Source: Actinoplanes sp. SE50/110 (GTDB taxonomy: Bacteria; Actinomycetota; Actinomycetes; Mycobacteriales; Micromonosporaceae). Taken from it: a stretch of 64,000 bases of DNA. The stretch lies in assembly GCF_900119315.1 (NCBI RefSeq), contig NZ_LT827010.1:5241001-5305000 (forward strand). The letters run 5' to 3'. Under the pieces are notes generated by a model, which saw nothing but the letters and a program-made list of their open reading frames with translations, was not told the DNA's origin and searched no databases. Shown piece by piece: positions 8,971-16,760 of the stretch. Made by a program: the position numbers and the translations under genes. Position 1 is the first letter of the stretch; each line of letters begins with the position of its first letter.

Positions 8971-10614
8971 TTACGCCGGGTCGAGGGCGAGGGCGTCGAA
9001 GACGAAGTTCGGGCTGAGGAAGGTGGTTCCGGTGCTGCCGCTGACCACCGAGAGGGACAGGGTGTTGGCACCCTCCTTCAGGGCCGCCGCCGGGATGTCG
9101 AACACGTAGGTGGTGTTCACGCCCCGCCAGGTTCCGCGGGTGACGCCGCGAGACTTCAGGTCACGGGGCGCCGGGGAGGCGGAGACCGGCGATCGGTAGC
9201 TGCCGATCGCGACGGCGGGACGGCCGCCGGCGAAGTTCAGCGTGGTCGCGACCCGCAGGCGCACACCCTTGGCGGGGACGGCGCGCAACGGGAACCTGAT
9301 CGCCAGGGGCGCGTTGACCGCCTGGAATTCGGCCATCGGGAAGTTCGCGGCGCCCGAGGCGATGTCGAACGTGCCCACGTTCCAGGGGGCCATCCGCGGG
9401 TCCGACGGGTGCATCGTCTCGATCTTGTCGGCGTTGCGGAAACCGGCCGGGGTGCCGTCGAAGGCGCCCAGCTGGAACAGCGTGCCGGCGGCCGGCACGT
9501 TGCCGCTCAGCGCCACCGTGGTGGTCGCGCCGGCGGTGACGGTGACCTCCTTGGCGACGCCCACGGCGAGTTCACCCGCGTACAGGCTGGCCGTGTAGGT
9601 GCCGGGGCGGATGTGGCCGATCAGGAACCGGCCGGCCTTGACCTGACTCCAGTACTGCCCGTTCGGACCGGCAAGCGCGACGGTGGCTCGCTGGCCGTTC
9701 CAGGATCCGGTGGCCGTCCCCTGCACGCCGCCTCGCTGGGCGTTGGAGAGCAGCCCGGGAATGTAGGCGGACAGGAAGTCGAGGCTGTGCCGCGCCGGGG
9801 CGGGGCCGTCGGTGAGGGCCAGGGCGTACGGGCCCTGCAGGCCGAGCCGCAGCGGCTCGGTCTGGGTGTGGCCGCTGTTCATGCAGTAGGTGATGTTGAC
9901 CGCGTCGCCGGTGTCGTTGACCTCGATGTCGCGGAAGAACGGCCCGCCGGAACTCATCTCGCCGGTGCCCGGGACGAGGTAGGCGCCGTGGCCGTGTCCG
10001 CTGGCGCCGAACGGCTGCTGCGTGATCAGCCGCTGGGAGCTGTAGAACTTGGAGGCGGTCCGCCCGTCGGCGAACTTGAAGACGTCCGAGCCCTCCACCG
10101 CCGCCACCGTGCCGGCCGTCCGGGCGGCCACCGGCGAGGTGGTCAGCAGCGAACGGTTGAGGCGGGTGATGAATCGAGCCTCGCCGGGGTTCTGCGGCTG
10201 GCGGATGTCGGTGGCCATGTAGATCGTGTTGTCGCCCCGGCGGGCGTAGTAATACTGCGTCTCGCCGACCTCGCGCTCGTCGACCGTGACGAGGATCGAC
10301 CTGTCGGCGAAGGTCCTGCTGCTGACGGCAGCCGACTTCCACCCCGACTCGATCTGCCCGGCGGCCCGGCCCGGTGCGGTCAGTTCGGTGCCGTTGTGCT
10401 GCAGCGACGTCAGGTTGCCGTTCCTGGCGTCCACCACGAAGCTCATGCCCGAGCCGTTGTCGAAGCTGATGTTGGCCTCGGCAGAGGCGAACGGCTGTCC
10501 GCCGAGCAGTCCGATACCGGCTACCGCGGCTACCGCGGCAAGGCCGCCGGCCAGCACGGCACGGCGACGCGTGGGACGACGGTGCAGCCCCGGGGTGAGT
10601 CGGGAGATCGGCAT
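8971..10614 (-). CDS. Secreted PL4 rhamnogalacturonan lyase
   Basis: 547 aa. Starts with a twin-arginine-like signal (RRRAVLAGG, then a hydrophobic stretch to about 47). The middle and C-terminal parts match polysaccharide lyase family 4: GAFDGTPAGFRNADKIET and MHPSDPRMAPW, followed by a beta-sandwich carbohydrate-binding tail. These enzymes cleave the rhamnose-galacturonate backbone of pectin (rhamnogalacturonan I) by beta-elimination outside the cell. ATG 10614 has AGGTGG five bases upstream. It is divergent from a deacetylase-lipoprotein pair. Family call is firm; the precise polysaccharide is inferred from family knowledge. Confidence 0.85.
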   Translation of the reverse strand: MPISRLTPGLHRRPTRRRAVLAGGLAAVAAVAGIGLLGGQPFASAEANISFDNGSGMSFVVDARNGNLTSLQHNGTELTAPGRAAGQIESGWKSAAVSSRTFADRSILVTVDEREVGETQYYYARRGDNTIYMATDIRQPQNPGEARFITRLNRSLLTTSPVAARTAGTVAAVEGSDVFKFADGRTASKFYSSQRLITQQPFGASGHGHGAYLVPGTGEMSSGGPFFRDIEVNDTGDAVNITYCMNSGHTQTEPLRLGLQGPYALALTDGPAPARHSLDFLSAYIPGLLSNAQRGGVQGTATGSWNGQRATVALAGPNGQYWSQVKAGRFLIGHIRPGTYTASLYAGELAVGVAKEVTVTAGATTTVALSGNVPAAGTLFQLGAFDGTPAGFRNADKIETMHPSDPRMAPWNVGTFDIASGAANFPMAEFQAVNAPLAIRFPLRAVPAKGVRLRVATTLNFAGGRPAVAIGSYRSPVSASPAPRDLKSRGVTRGTWRGVNTTYVFDIPAAALKEGANTLSLSVVSGSTGTTFLSPNFVFDALALDPA

Positions 10615-10719
10615 GGAACCACCTGAGGTTGTGCGGAAGGATCACCGCTGAGTGGTCCGCGGAGCGGAAAAGGTTGCCTGCGTCGCGAAGAAAAAAACAT
10701 CTTCCCTGGTGTACGCGTT

Positions 10720-10811
10720 GAGCACCCCACTGATCACTCTGCGTGCTCACCCGCGAGCTTCCGCTCGAGGACCGCTCCTCCTCATGGGTGTCCCCCATCC
10801 GTGGGGGGTCC
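10720..10811 (+). promoter_or_regulatory. Candidate structured 5' leader
   Basis: Three possible stems in a row ahead of the deacetylase gene: GAGCAC (10720) with GTGCTC (10743), CGAGC (10754) with GCTCG (10763), and GGACC (10769) with GGTCC (10807). The last encloses ATGGG (10784) with CCCAT (10794), and CCCCC/GGGGG pairing offers an alternative. It matches no riboswitch class that I know. The stems are short and could be chance in GC-rich DNA. Confidence 0.25.
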
Positions 10812-10821
10812 CTCCGCGGTG

Positions 10822-10830
10822 GAAAGTTTC
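10822..10830. promoter_or_regulatory. GAAAGTTTC palindrome upstream of deacetylase
   Basis: A 9-base palindrome 38 bases before the deacetylase start. Its reverse complement, GAAACTTTC, is the core of the palindrome upstream of the xylanase operon at 40683. Both precede genes for secreted carbohydrate-esterase-fold proteins, so one regulator may bind both sites. LacI-type or similar regulators bind comparable sites in streptomycete xylanase promoters (family knowledge, recalled). Confidence 0.35.
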
Positions 10831-10867
10831 AGGGTTCTCTCATCCGGTCCCGCCTACTGTCCGGTGC

Positions 10868-11623
10868 ATGCAACGTCGTCATGCTTTGCGCGCGGCTGCC
10901 GCGCTCACTCTCAGCGCGGTCGCCGGGTGCGACGCCACCGAACCGGCGCACGTCGCACCACCCGCCGCCGAAGGATCCCCGCAGCGGCCGGCCACCGCGC
11001 CGTCCGGGAAACCCGGGGCGGACCTCCCGGATGAGGTGCAGCACGGCCCGCGGGACCGGTCCGGCGTCGCCCTGACCTTCCACGGTCAGGGCGACCCACG
11101 CCAGGTCACCGCGCTTCTCGACCAGCTGCGCCGCGGCGCCGCCCCGGTCACCGTCCTGGCCGTCGGCGCCTGGCTCGACACCCAGCGCGCCCTCGGCCGC
11201 CGGATCCTCGCCGAGGGTCACGAACTGGGCAACCACACCCAGCACCACGCGGACATCAAAAGCTTCACGTCGGCGACGGCGTACGCCGAGATCGCCACCT
11301 GCGCCCGGGTGATCCGCGCCGTCTCGGGGTCGGCCGGCCGCTGGTTCCGTCCGTCGCAGACCCGGTTCGCCACCCCGACGATCAAAGCGGCGGCCCGCCG
11401 CGCCGGCTACCCCACCTGCCTGTCGTACGACGTGGACTCCCGCGACTACACCGATCCCGGCACGCCCGCCATCGTCGCGAACACGCTGGCCGCCGTACAG
11501 AAGGGATCGATCGTGAGCCTGCATTTCGGCCACGAGCAGACGATCGCGGCAATCGCCCCGCTGCTCGCCGGCTTGAAGGCACGCGGCCTGCGCCCGGTCA
11601 CCGTTGCGGACCTGCTGGGATGA
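10868..11623 (+). CDS. NodB-fold lipoprotein with altered active site
   Basis: 251 aa. Lipoprotein signal with Cys21 in SAVAGC, then a Pro/Ala linker and a polysaccharide-deacetylase (CE4, NodB) fold. The usual TFDDGP motif is replaced by TFHGQGDP at 70-77, so the catalytic/metal Asp is missing or displaced. The zinc His pair HTQHH (123-127) and the RPSQTRF and LHFGH regions remain. I recall related actinobacterial proteins with TFHG-type motifs, so this may be a subfamily with changed chemistry or a carbohydrate-binding relic. ATG 10868 is chosen because it opens the signal peptide. Its stop overlaps the next gene start (ATGA), so the two are coupled. Confidence 0.75.
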   Translation: MQRRHALRAAAALTLSAVAGCDATEPAHVAPPAAEGSPQRPATAPSGKPGADLPDEVQHGPRDRSGVALTFHGQGDPRQVTALLDQLRRGAAPVTVLAVGAWLDTQRALGRRILAEGHELGNHTQHHADIKSFTSATAYAEIATCARVIRAVSGSAGRWFRPSQTRFATPTIKAAARRAGYPTCLSYDVDSRDYTDPGTPAIVANTLAAVQKGSIVSLHFGHEQTIAAIAPLLAGLKARGLRPVTVADLLG

Positions 11624-12861
11624 CCGGCCGCCGCGATCACCTGACCCGCTCCGCACCCGGCTGCCCGGGTCGGCGCGAATCTCGCCGGACGGCCGCCTGG
11701 GCCACCGTGGCCCTGCTCGCGACCGGCCCGCTCGCCGCCTGCAGCCCGGCGGCGGACGCGCAGCGCCCCGCACCGCCGGCCACGCCGTCGCCGTCGCCGT
11801 CGCTGTTGCCGCAGTCCCCGGCGGCGGCCGGGCCGATCCTGCCCGGCATGCCACCGCCGCTCGACCCGTCGGACGTCTACGCCGCCGACCGGCCCGGACA
11901 CGTCGCGGCGGTCGCGGTGCACGACCCGGCGCTGGTCTACGTGCCCAATCTGGGGAGCGACACGGTGATGGTGATCGACCCGCGGACGTACCGCGTGATC
12001 AGAACCGTGCCTGTCGGGCACGGTCCGCAGCATGTGGTCCCGAGCTGGGATCTGCGCACCCTGTGGGTCAACAACAACGCCGGCAGCACGCTGACGCCGA
12101 TCGACGCGGCGACCGGGAGGTTCGGGAAGCCGATCCGGGTCGACGATCCGTACAACCTCTATTTCACCCCGGACGGCAAGTTCGCCATGGTGATGGCCGA
12201 AACGCGGAAGGCGATCATCTTCAGTGACCCGCACACGATGGCCGCACGACACGTCCTGCCGATCGGGTGTCGCGGTGTCAACCACGCCGACTTCTCCGCC
12301 GACGGTCGCTACTTCATCGCCACCTGCGAGTTCTCCGGTGAGCTGGTCAAAGTCGACACGGCCGCCCAGCGCGTGGTCGGCCGGCTGCAGCTGCCCGGGC
12401 ACGCCATGCCGCAGGACATCAAGATCTCGCCGGACGGCCGCACGTGGTACGTGGCCGACATGCAGACCAGCGGCCTCTGGATCCTCGACGGTGACCACCT
12501 GACCGTCCGCTCCTTCCTGCCCACCGGGTATGGCGCCCACGGCCTCTACCCCAGCCGCGACTCCCGCCACCTCTACATCGCCAACCGCGGCGAAGGCAGC
12601 ATCTCGGTGCTCGACTTCCACACCGGTCGTCTGGTCAGCAAGTGGAAACTGCCCGGCCAGGCCAGTCCCGACATGGGCGGCGTCTCCGCCGACGGGCGGG
12701 TGCTCTGGCTGTCCGGCCGCTACAACCGCGAGGTCTACGCCATCGACACCGGCTCAGGCCGGCTGCTGGCCCGGATCCGTGTCGGTGCGGAACCGCACGG
12801 CCTCTGCGTCTGGCCGCAACCGGGCCGCTACTCCCTCGGCCACACCGGCATCCTGCGCTGA
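11620..12861 (+). CDS. Beta-propeller lipoprotein (YVTN/lactonase-like fold)
   Basis: 413 aa. Signal peptide ending at a lipobox LAAC near residue 41, a Pro/Ser-rich linker to about 80, then repeated blades of the YVTN type: VYVPNLGSDTVMVID, LWVNNNAGSTLTPID, LYIANRGEGSISVLD and others, about seven. These propellers usually bind partners or ligands; enzymatic activity cannot be claimed. Its ATG overlaps the stop of the NodB-fold lipoprotein by four bases, so the two are made together and both should sit on the outer face of the membrane. Transcription ends at the hairpin beginning at 12871. Confidence 0.8.
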   Translation: MTGRRDHLTRSAPGCPGRRESRRTAAWATVALLATGPLAACSPAADAQRPAPPATPSPSPSLLPQSPAAAGPILPGMPPPLDPSDVYAADRPGHVAAVAVHDPALVYVPNLGSDTVMVIDPRTYRVIRTVPVGHGPQHVVPSWDLRTLWVNNNAGSTLTPIDAATGRFGKPIRVDDPYNLYFTPDGKFAMVMAETRKAIIFSDPHTMAARHVLPIGCRGVNHADFSADGRYFIATCEFSGELVKVDTAAQRVVGRLQLPGHAMPQDIKISPDGRTWYVADMQTSGLWILDGDHLTVRSFLPTGYGAHGLYPSRDSRHLYIANRGEGSISVLDFHTGRLVSKWKLPGQASPDMGGVSADGRVLWLSGRYNREVYAIDTGSGRLLARIRVGAEPHGLCVWPQPGRYSLGHTGILR

Positions 12862-12870
12862 ACCCTCGGG

Positions 12871-12920
12871 GCCGAGACGTCGAACGCCAGGCCGGGGCCT
12901 GAGCGGCTCGACGTCTCGGC
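12871..12920. terminator. Nested hairpin, bidirectional terminator
   Basis: Outer arms 12871-12883 and 12908-12920 are 13 bases and perfectly complementary. An inner hairpin CAGGCC-GG-GGCCTG lies at 12888-12901. It sits between the convergent propeller gene and the DUF4360 gene. Confidence 0.75.
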
Positions 12921-12927
12921 GACCTGT

Positions 12928-13578
12928 TCAGTGGCAGCGCATCCAGGTGAAGTGGTAGATCGTCTCGATGCTGCCGTCGGTGGAGTCCATGGTCACGTAG
13001 CTGACGTCGGTCGAGGTGCCCTTGGTGACCCGCAACTCGGTGTTGATGTTGAGATTGCGCTGCTCGCCGCAGGGGCGGAAGACCTGGGCCGCGATCGGCA
13101 CCTCGTCGGTGGCGATCCAGTTGTCGTCCAGCGGCGCGGCGATCGGGTGGTTGGCGTAGCTGCCCATCGACATGCCCTGGAAGTAGTAGTTCGCCCGCTG
13201 CTGGGCGACCGCGCCGCGCTGCAGGAATCCGTAACCGCGGTAGTCCACCTTGGCGATCGCGAACGTGTAGCCGGACGGCGCGTTGACCAGCACGTTGAGC
13301 TGGCAGTTCTTCCGGTTCTCGGTGACCGGGACGCCTGGCCCCGCCTGCGCCAGGTAGGCGCTGTAGATCGCGGTGAACGCGGAGTTGTCCGGCGAGATCG
13401 CCACGTCGGCGGTGCCCGGGGCACACCCCGAGCCCGCCATGGCGACCAGCTGGATGGAGATCGCGTCGGGGGGCGGCGGATCGGTGAAGACGATCGCCGC
13501 GGAAGCCGGCGACACCAGGAACAACGACGACGCCAGCACCGCGAGCGCAACGCATCCGCGGGTTAACAGGAATTTCAT
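12928..13578 (-). CDS. Secreted DUF4360 protein, copy A
   Basis: 216 aa. ATG at 13578 is preferred because AAGGGA lies six bases upstream and it begins a clean signal peptide (MKFLLTRGCVALAVL to ASA); a longer frame from 13629 adds 17 unlikely residues. The mature part has four Cys: GSGCAPGT, ENRKNCQL, FRPCGEQ and the C-terminal WMRCH, expected as two disulfides. It matches the DUF4360 secreted family of actinobacteria and fungi, with no known biochemical role. It is divergent from a paralogue at 13977. Confidence 0.8.
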   Translation of the reverse strand: MKFLLTRGCVALAVLASSLFLVSPASAAIVFTDPPPPDAISIQLVAMAGSGCAPGTADVAISPDNSAFTAIYSAYLAQAGPGVPVTENRKNCQLNVLVNAPSGYTFAIAKVDYRGYGFLQRGAVAQQRANYYFQGMSMGSYANHPIAAPLDDNWIATDEVPIAAQVFRPCGEQRNLNINTELRVTKGTSTDVSYVTMDSTDGSIETIYHFTWMRCH

Positions 13579-13976
13579 TTTTATCCCTTCGGGATCGAGG
13601 TCGGGCCGAGGACAAGCTATTGATGACACTCAATGCAAGTCAACAGCGGCGAGGCGGATCGCGGGCATTCTTGATACCCATCGAGAAAGAGAACGACCGG
13701 GCATGAATGCCGCAATAACCCGCATATCATCGGCTTCTTTTGTAGGTTTACCAGTATTTGTCCGACCGCCACCCGGACTCGCGAGAGGTCTGCCGCAGCG
13801 CTTTTGAGTTAGACGAAGGTCAATGTCGAGGTGACGCTTGTGCATGCCTCAGGAGCGCCACTACGGTTGTCGCGGATATGACAGCGGCCGTTCTGGAATC
13901 ATTCAAGAGTCAATACGGTGGCACCTGATAAATCCGCGCTCGGCTCATCCTCAGCCCCAGCCTCGGAAGGACCTCC
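13579..13976. other. 398-base intergenic region between divergent DUF4360 genes
   Basis: No gene here. It is AT-richer than its surroundings, notably 13615-13960, as expected for promoters of two divergent genes. A good minus-strand promoter lies at 13614-13643. I could not place a convincing plus-strand promoter. Confidence 0.6.
13614..13643 (-). promoter_or_regulatory. Sigma70-type promoter for DUF4360 copy A
   Basis: On the minus strand TTGACT (13643-13638) and TAGCTT (13619-13614) are separated by 18 bases. The implied transcript start near 13607 leaves a leader of about 30 bases that includes the AAGGGA ribosome site. Confidence 0.5.
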
Positions 13977-14609
13977 ATGAGAAACCGCAACCGCGCACTG
14001 GTAGCCGCAGTGATCACGACCCTCACCCTCCCGTTCGGCACCCCGGCGCATGCCGCCACCGATGCCGGCGCGGCGGCCGCCGCGATCACCGTCGAGGTGA
14101 TCGCCGCCAGCGGATCCGGGTGCGCCCCGGGCACCGCCTCGGTGGTCAGCAACGGCGACGACACCGGTTTCCGGGTCCGGTACCGCGACTTCGTCGCCAC
14201 GGCCGGCGGGGACGCCGACGTCGTGGACCGCCGCAAGAACTGCCAGCTCGGCGTCCTCGTGAGCATCCCGGACGGCTGGACCGTCGCCATCGCCTCGGCC
14301 AACTACCGCGGCCGGGCGAGCCTGCGGTCCGGGGCGACCGCCCTGCAGCGCACCAGCTACTACTGGCAGGGATCCTCGGCGACCGCGCGCAAGGACGTGA
14401 CGTTCAGCGGCCCCTATTCCGGCCTCTGGACGACCTGGGACGTGGCGCCGGTGCTGACCTACGCCGCCTGCGGGTCGCAGAGCGTCCTGAACGTCAACAC
14501 CGAACTGCGACTCAACGCCGGCTCCTCCACCGGCACCAGCACGATGTCGATGAACACCACCGAGGGCGACGTCGACACCCTGTTCAACTTCAGCCTCTCC
14601 CCCTGCTGA
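13977..14609 (+). CDS. Secreted DUF4360 protein, copy B
   Basis: 210 aa, signal peptide to about residue 27 (AHA). It shares with copy A the motifs GSGCAPGT, RKNCQLGVLV, NYRG, SYYWQG, ACG near SVLNVNTELRL, and a terminal Cys. GGAAGG precedes ATG 13977. A divergent pair of paralogues that keep all cysteines suggests two exported proteins with related but non-identical jobs, perhaps made at different times. Function unknown. Confidence 0.8.
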   Translation: MRNRNRALVAAVITTLTLPFGTPAHAATDAGAAAAAITVEVIAASGSGCAPGTASVVSNGDDTGFRVRYRDFVATAGGDADVVDRRKNCQLGVLVSIPDGWTVAIASANYRGRASLRSGATALQRTSYYWQGSSATARKDVTFSGPYSGLWTTWDVAPVLTYAACGSQSVLNVNTELRLNAGSSTGTSTMSMNTTEGDVDTLFNFSLSPC

Positions 14610-14623
14610 GCGCGCCGGCTCGG

Positions 14624-14647
14624 GTGCACGGCCGACCGGCCGTGCAC
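14624..14647 (+). terminator. 10-bp hairpin terminator after DUF4360 copy B
   Basis: GTGCACGGCC at 14624-14633 and GGCCGTGCAC at 14638-14647 pair around GACC, 15 bases past the stop codon. Confidence 0.7.
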
Positions 14648-14796
14648 ACACCCGTGGCCGCCGCGAACCTACCGGGCAGCCCCCTGCCCCGCCGACTCCG
14701 CCGGGGCCTGGCCGGCTGACCGAATCCGCGGGAAGGCTCAACCGGTGGCCGCCGGGGCCGAAGGAGGGGAGTCATCCCCTCGGCCTCGGAGGCCCC

Positions 14797-15762
14797 ATGT
14801 CATTCAGCACGAGCCGGCGGCTGGCGACGGTCGCCGTCGTGACCGCCGCAGCGGTCGCCGGTATGGCAGTCCCGGCGTACGCGGCCGGCACGCTCACCGG
14901 CGTGGGCTGGTCCACCTCGCAACCCCAGCCAGGCGCCACCGGTGTGCGCTACACCTGGACGTTCACCACCGCGACGACCGGCACGATCAAGCACGTGTTC
15001 CTCACCGTGCCGACGGGCACCGGGGTGCCCGGCTCGATCACCGTCTCCGACCTGTACGGGCTGACCACCGGCACCGCCACGCTGACCGGCAGCACCGTGG
15101 ATTTCGTCGTGACCAGCGCCGCGAGCGTGAGCGCCGGGACCGGGGTGCTGATCTCGCTCAGCGGCTTCACCAACACCTCGACGGCGGGTGCGTACAGCAG
15201 CGTGATCAGCACCCAGGACACCGCGGCGCCGACCATCGACACGGCGACCGGCAACACGGTCACCTTCAACGACACCAGCACCGCGGTGACCGTGGTGGTG
15301 GCCCAGTCGACGGCGTTCAGCAGCAACACCACCGGCTTCACCATGCTGATGGATCCGTCCGTGCCGAGCCTGGCGACGCAGACCAAGGATGTGGTGCTGA
15401 CCGTGGCGACGAACGCCGCGAACGGGTACACCCTCGGCACCAGGATCAGCCAGCAGCCGCTGGGCCAGGCGCGCGGCGCCACCCTCCCGGCGGTCGCCGG
15501 CAGCGTCGGCAGCCCGGTGACGGCCGGCACCGACACCTTCGGGTACACGGTCAGCGCCCACACCGGCGTGGGCACCGTCCAGGGCTCGATGGGCGGTGGC
15601 TACGCGGGATACACCACGGCCGGCTATGCGGTGCCGTTCGCCGCGTTCGGACCCACCAACGGGGACACCGTGACGCTGACCAACCAGGCGAAGATCGACT
15701 ACCTGCTGAAGGCCGACACGTACGGCGCGAGCATCACGTACTCCGTCACCCCCTCGTACTGA
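14797..15762 (+). CDS. Secreted WxL-like surface protein
   Basis: 321 aa, signal peptide to about residue 30 (AYAAG). The rest is Thr/Ser/Gly-rich beta sandwich. It is homologous over its whole length to the C-terminal 300 residues of the NHL protein two genes downstream: shared signatures are GFTNT-TAG-Y, TNAANGYTL, GYAGYTTAG, and GDTV-LTN-K-DYLLKA-Y near the end. The terminal layout (TNAxNGYTL, then an aromatic-rich last strand) resembles WxL-type cell-wall binding domains of Firmicutes; this is a resemblance, not a proven match. The start ATG 14797 follows a GGAGG-like stretch. First gene of a probable operon with the DUF916-like membrane protein. Confidence 0.65.
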   Translation: MSFSTSRRLATVAVVTAAAVAGMAVPAYAAGTLTGVGWSTSQPQPGATGVRYTWTFTTATTGTIKHVFLTVPTGTGVPGSITVSDLYGLTTGTATLTGSTVDFVVTSAASVSAGTGVLISLSGFTNTSTAGAYSSVISTQDTAAPTIDTATGNTVTFNDTSTAVTVVVAQSTAFSSNTTGFTMLMDPSVPSLATQTKDVVLTVATNAANGYTLGTRISQQPLGQARGATLPAVAGSVGSPVTAGTDTFGYTVSAHTGVGTVQGSMGGGYAGYTTAGYAVPFAAFGPTNGDTVTLTNQAKIDYLLKADTYGASITYSVTPSY

Positions 15763-15788
15763 CGCGACGACCGACGAAGGAGGCACCG

Positions 15789-16760
15789 GTGGGCAGGTTC
15801 GGTACCCTGGTGGCGACCGTGGTGACCACGGCGTTCGCAGCGTTCGCGGTGCCGGCCGCCGCGCTCGCCGCACCGATGCCGTCCGCCGGCACCGCCGACT
15901 TCGCGGTGAGCACCCCGGCACAGCGGCTGGCGCCGGACGCCCAGGGCCGGATCCGCACCGAACTCTCCATCGCCAACCGGGCGGATCACGACCTCGACGT
16001 CAAGATCCGCACGGTCGGAGTGGTGCCGGGCGACGACGGGCAGGCCCGGTTCACCGACCGGCCGGATCCAGCGTGGTCGGCGAAGGCGACGTTTCCCCCG
16101 ACGCTCACCCTGGGCCCCGGCGCCTACCGGCGGGTTCCGGTCACGCTGACCGTTCCCGGCGGCCTGCTGCCCGACATCTATCTGCTGGGCTTCGTGGTCG
16201 AGGCGCAGCCTGGCGCCGGCGCGACCGGCATCCGCGTCTACCACCAGATCGGCGCCCTGGTCACGGTCGAACTGCCCGGGCCGCGGCAGCGGGAGATGGC
16301 GGTCGAGGTGGCCCACACCGGGTTCATCCACCTGGGCGCGACCATGGAGAGCACGTATCGGGTGCGCAACGTCGGGGCGGCCGCGGCGCTGGGCCGCGGC
16401 CAGGTGAAGGTCGACTCCACGCTGAGCGACACGAACATCGGCGTCTACCGCGGCTCCGACGACCTGCAGCTGTTCCCGTCCGGCACCAGCCGGACGCTGA
16501 CCTACCGGTACGTGGCGCACGGGCTGTTCCTGATCGCCCGGCCGCAGGGACAGGTGCTGTACGGCAGCGGCGGCGGCCTGCTGCAGACCGCGCAGGGCAC
16601 CGGTCAGGCCATCCTGATCGTCCCGTGGCCGACCATCATCGCGCTGTGCCTGCTCGTCGTCCTGCTCACGGGCTACCTCTACTGGCGTCGCCGGCGTCGG
16701 ATCGCCGCCCGTGGCGTGCACCGCCGCGGGCGGTCCGGGAAGCCCGCATGCGCCGGTTGA
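15789..16760 (+). CDS. DUF916/WxL-interacting-like membrane-anchored protein
   Basis: 323 aa. GTG 15789 follows AAGGAGG at six bases. Signal peptide to about 35, then two beta-sandwich domains: an N-terminal block with FAVSTPAQRLAPDAQGR and ELSIANRADHDLDVKI, typical of DUF916 (the peptidoglycan/WxL-binding domain), and a second beta domain. It ends in a single membrane span (IVPWPTIIALCLLVVLLTG) and an Arg-rich cytoplasmic tail. In Firmicutes such proteins pair with WxL proteins at the cell wall; the neighbours on both sides here carry WxL-like modules. Its stop lies inside the next gene's start region (13-base overlap). Confidence 0.65.
   Translation: MGRFGTLVATVVTTAFAAFAVPAAALAAPMPSAGTADFAVSTPAQRLAPDAQGRIRTELSIANRADHDLDVKIRTVGVVPGDDGQARFTDRPDPAWSAKATFPPTLTLGPGAYRRVPVTLTVPGGLLPDIYLLGFVVEAQPGAGATGIRVYHQIGALVTVELPGPRQREMAVEVAHTGFIHLGATMESTYRVRNVGAAAALGRGQVKVDSTLSDTNIGVYRGSDDLQLFPSGTSRTLTYRYVAHGLFLIARPQGQVLYGSGGGLLQTAQGTGQAILIVPWPTIIALCLLVVLLTGYLYWRRRRRIAARGVHRRGRSGKPACAG

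Noticed and set aside
10652..10867. N-terminal extension of the NodB-fold lipoprotein
   Set aside because: It would bury the signal peptide and lipobox; ATG 10868 begins a normal lipoprotein signal.
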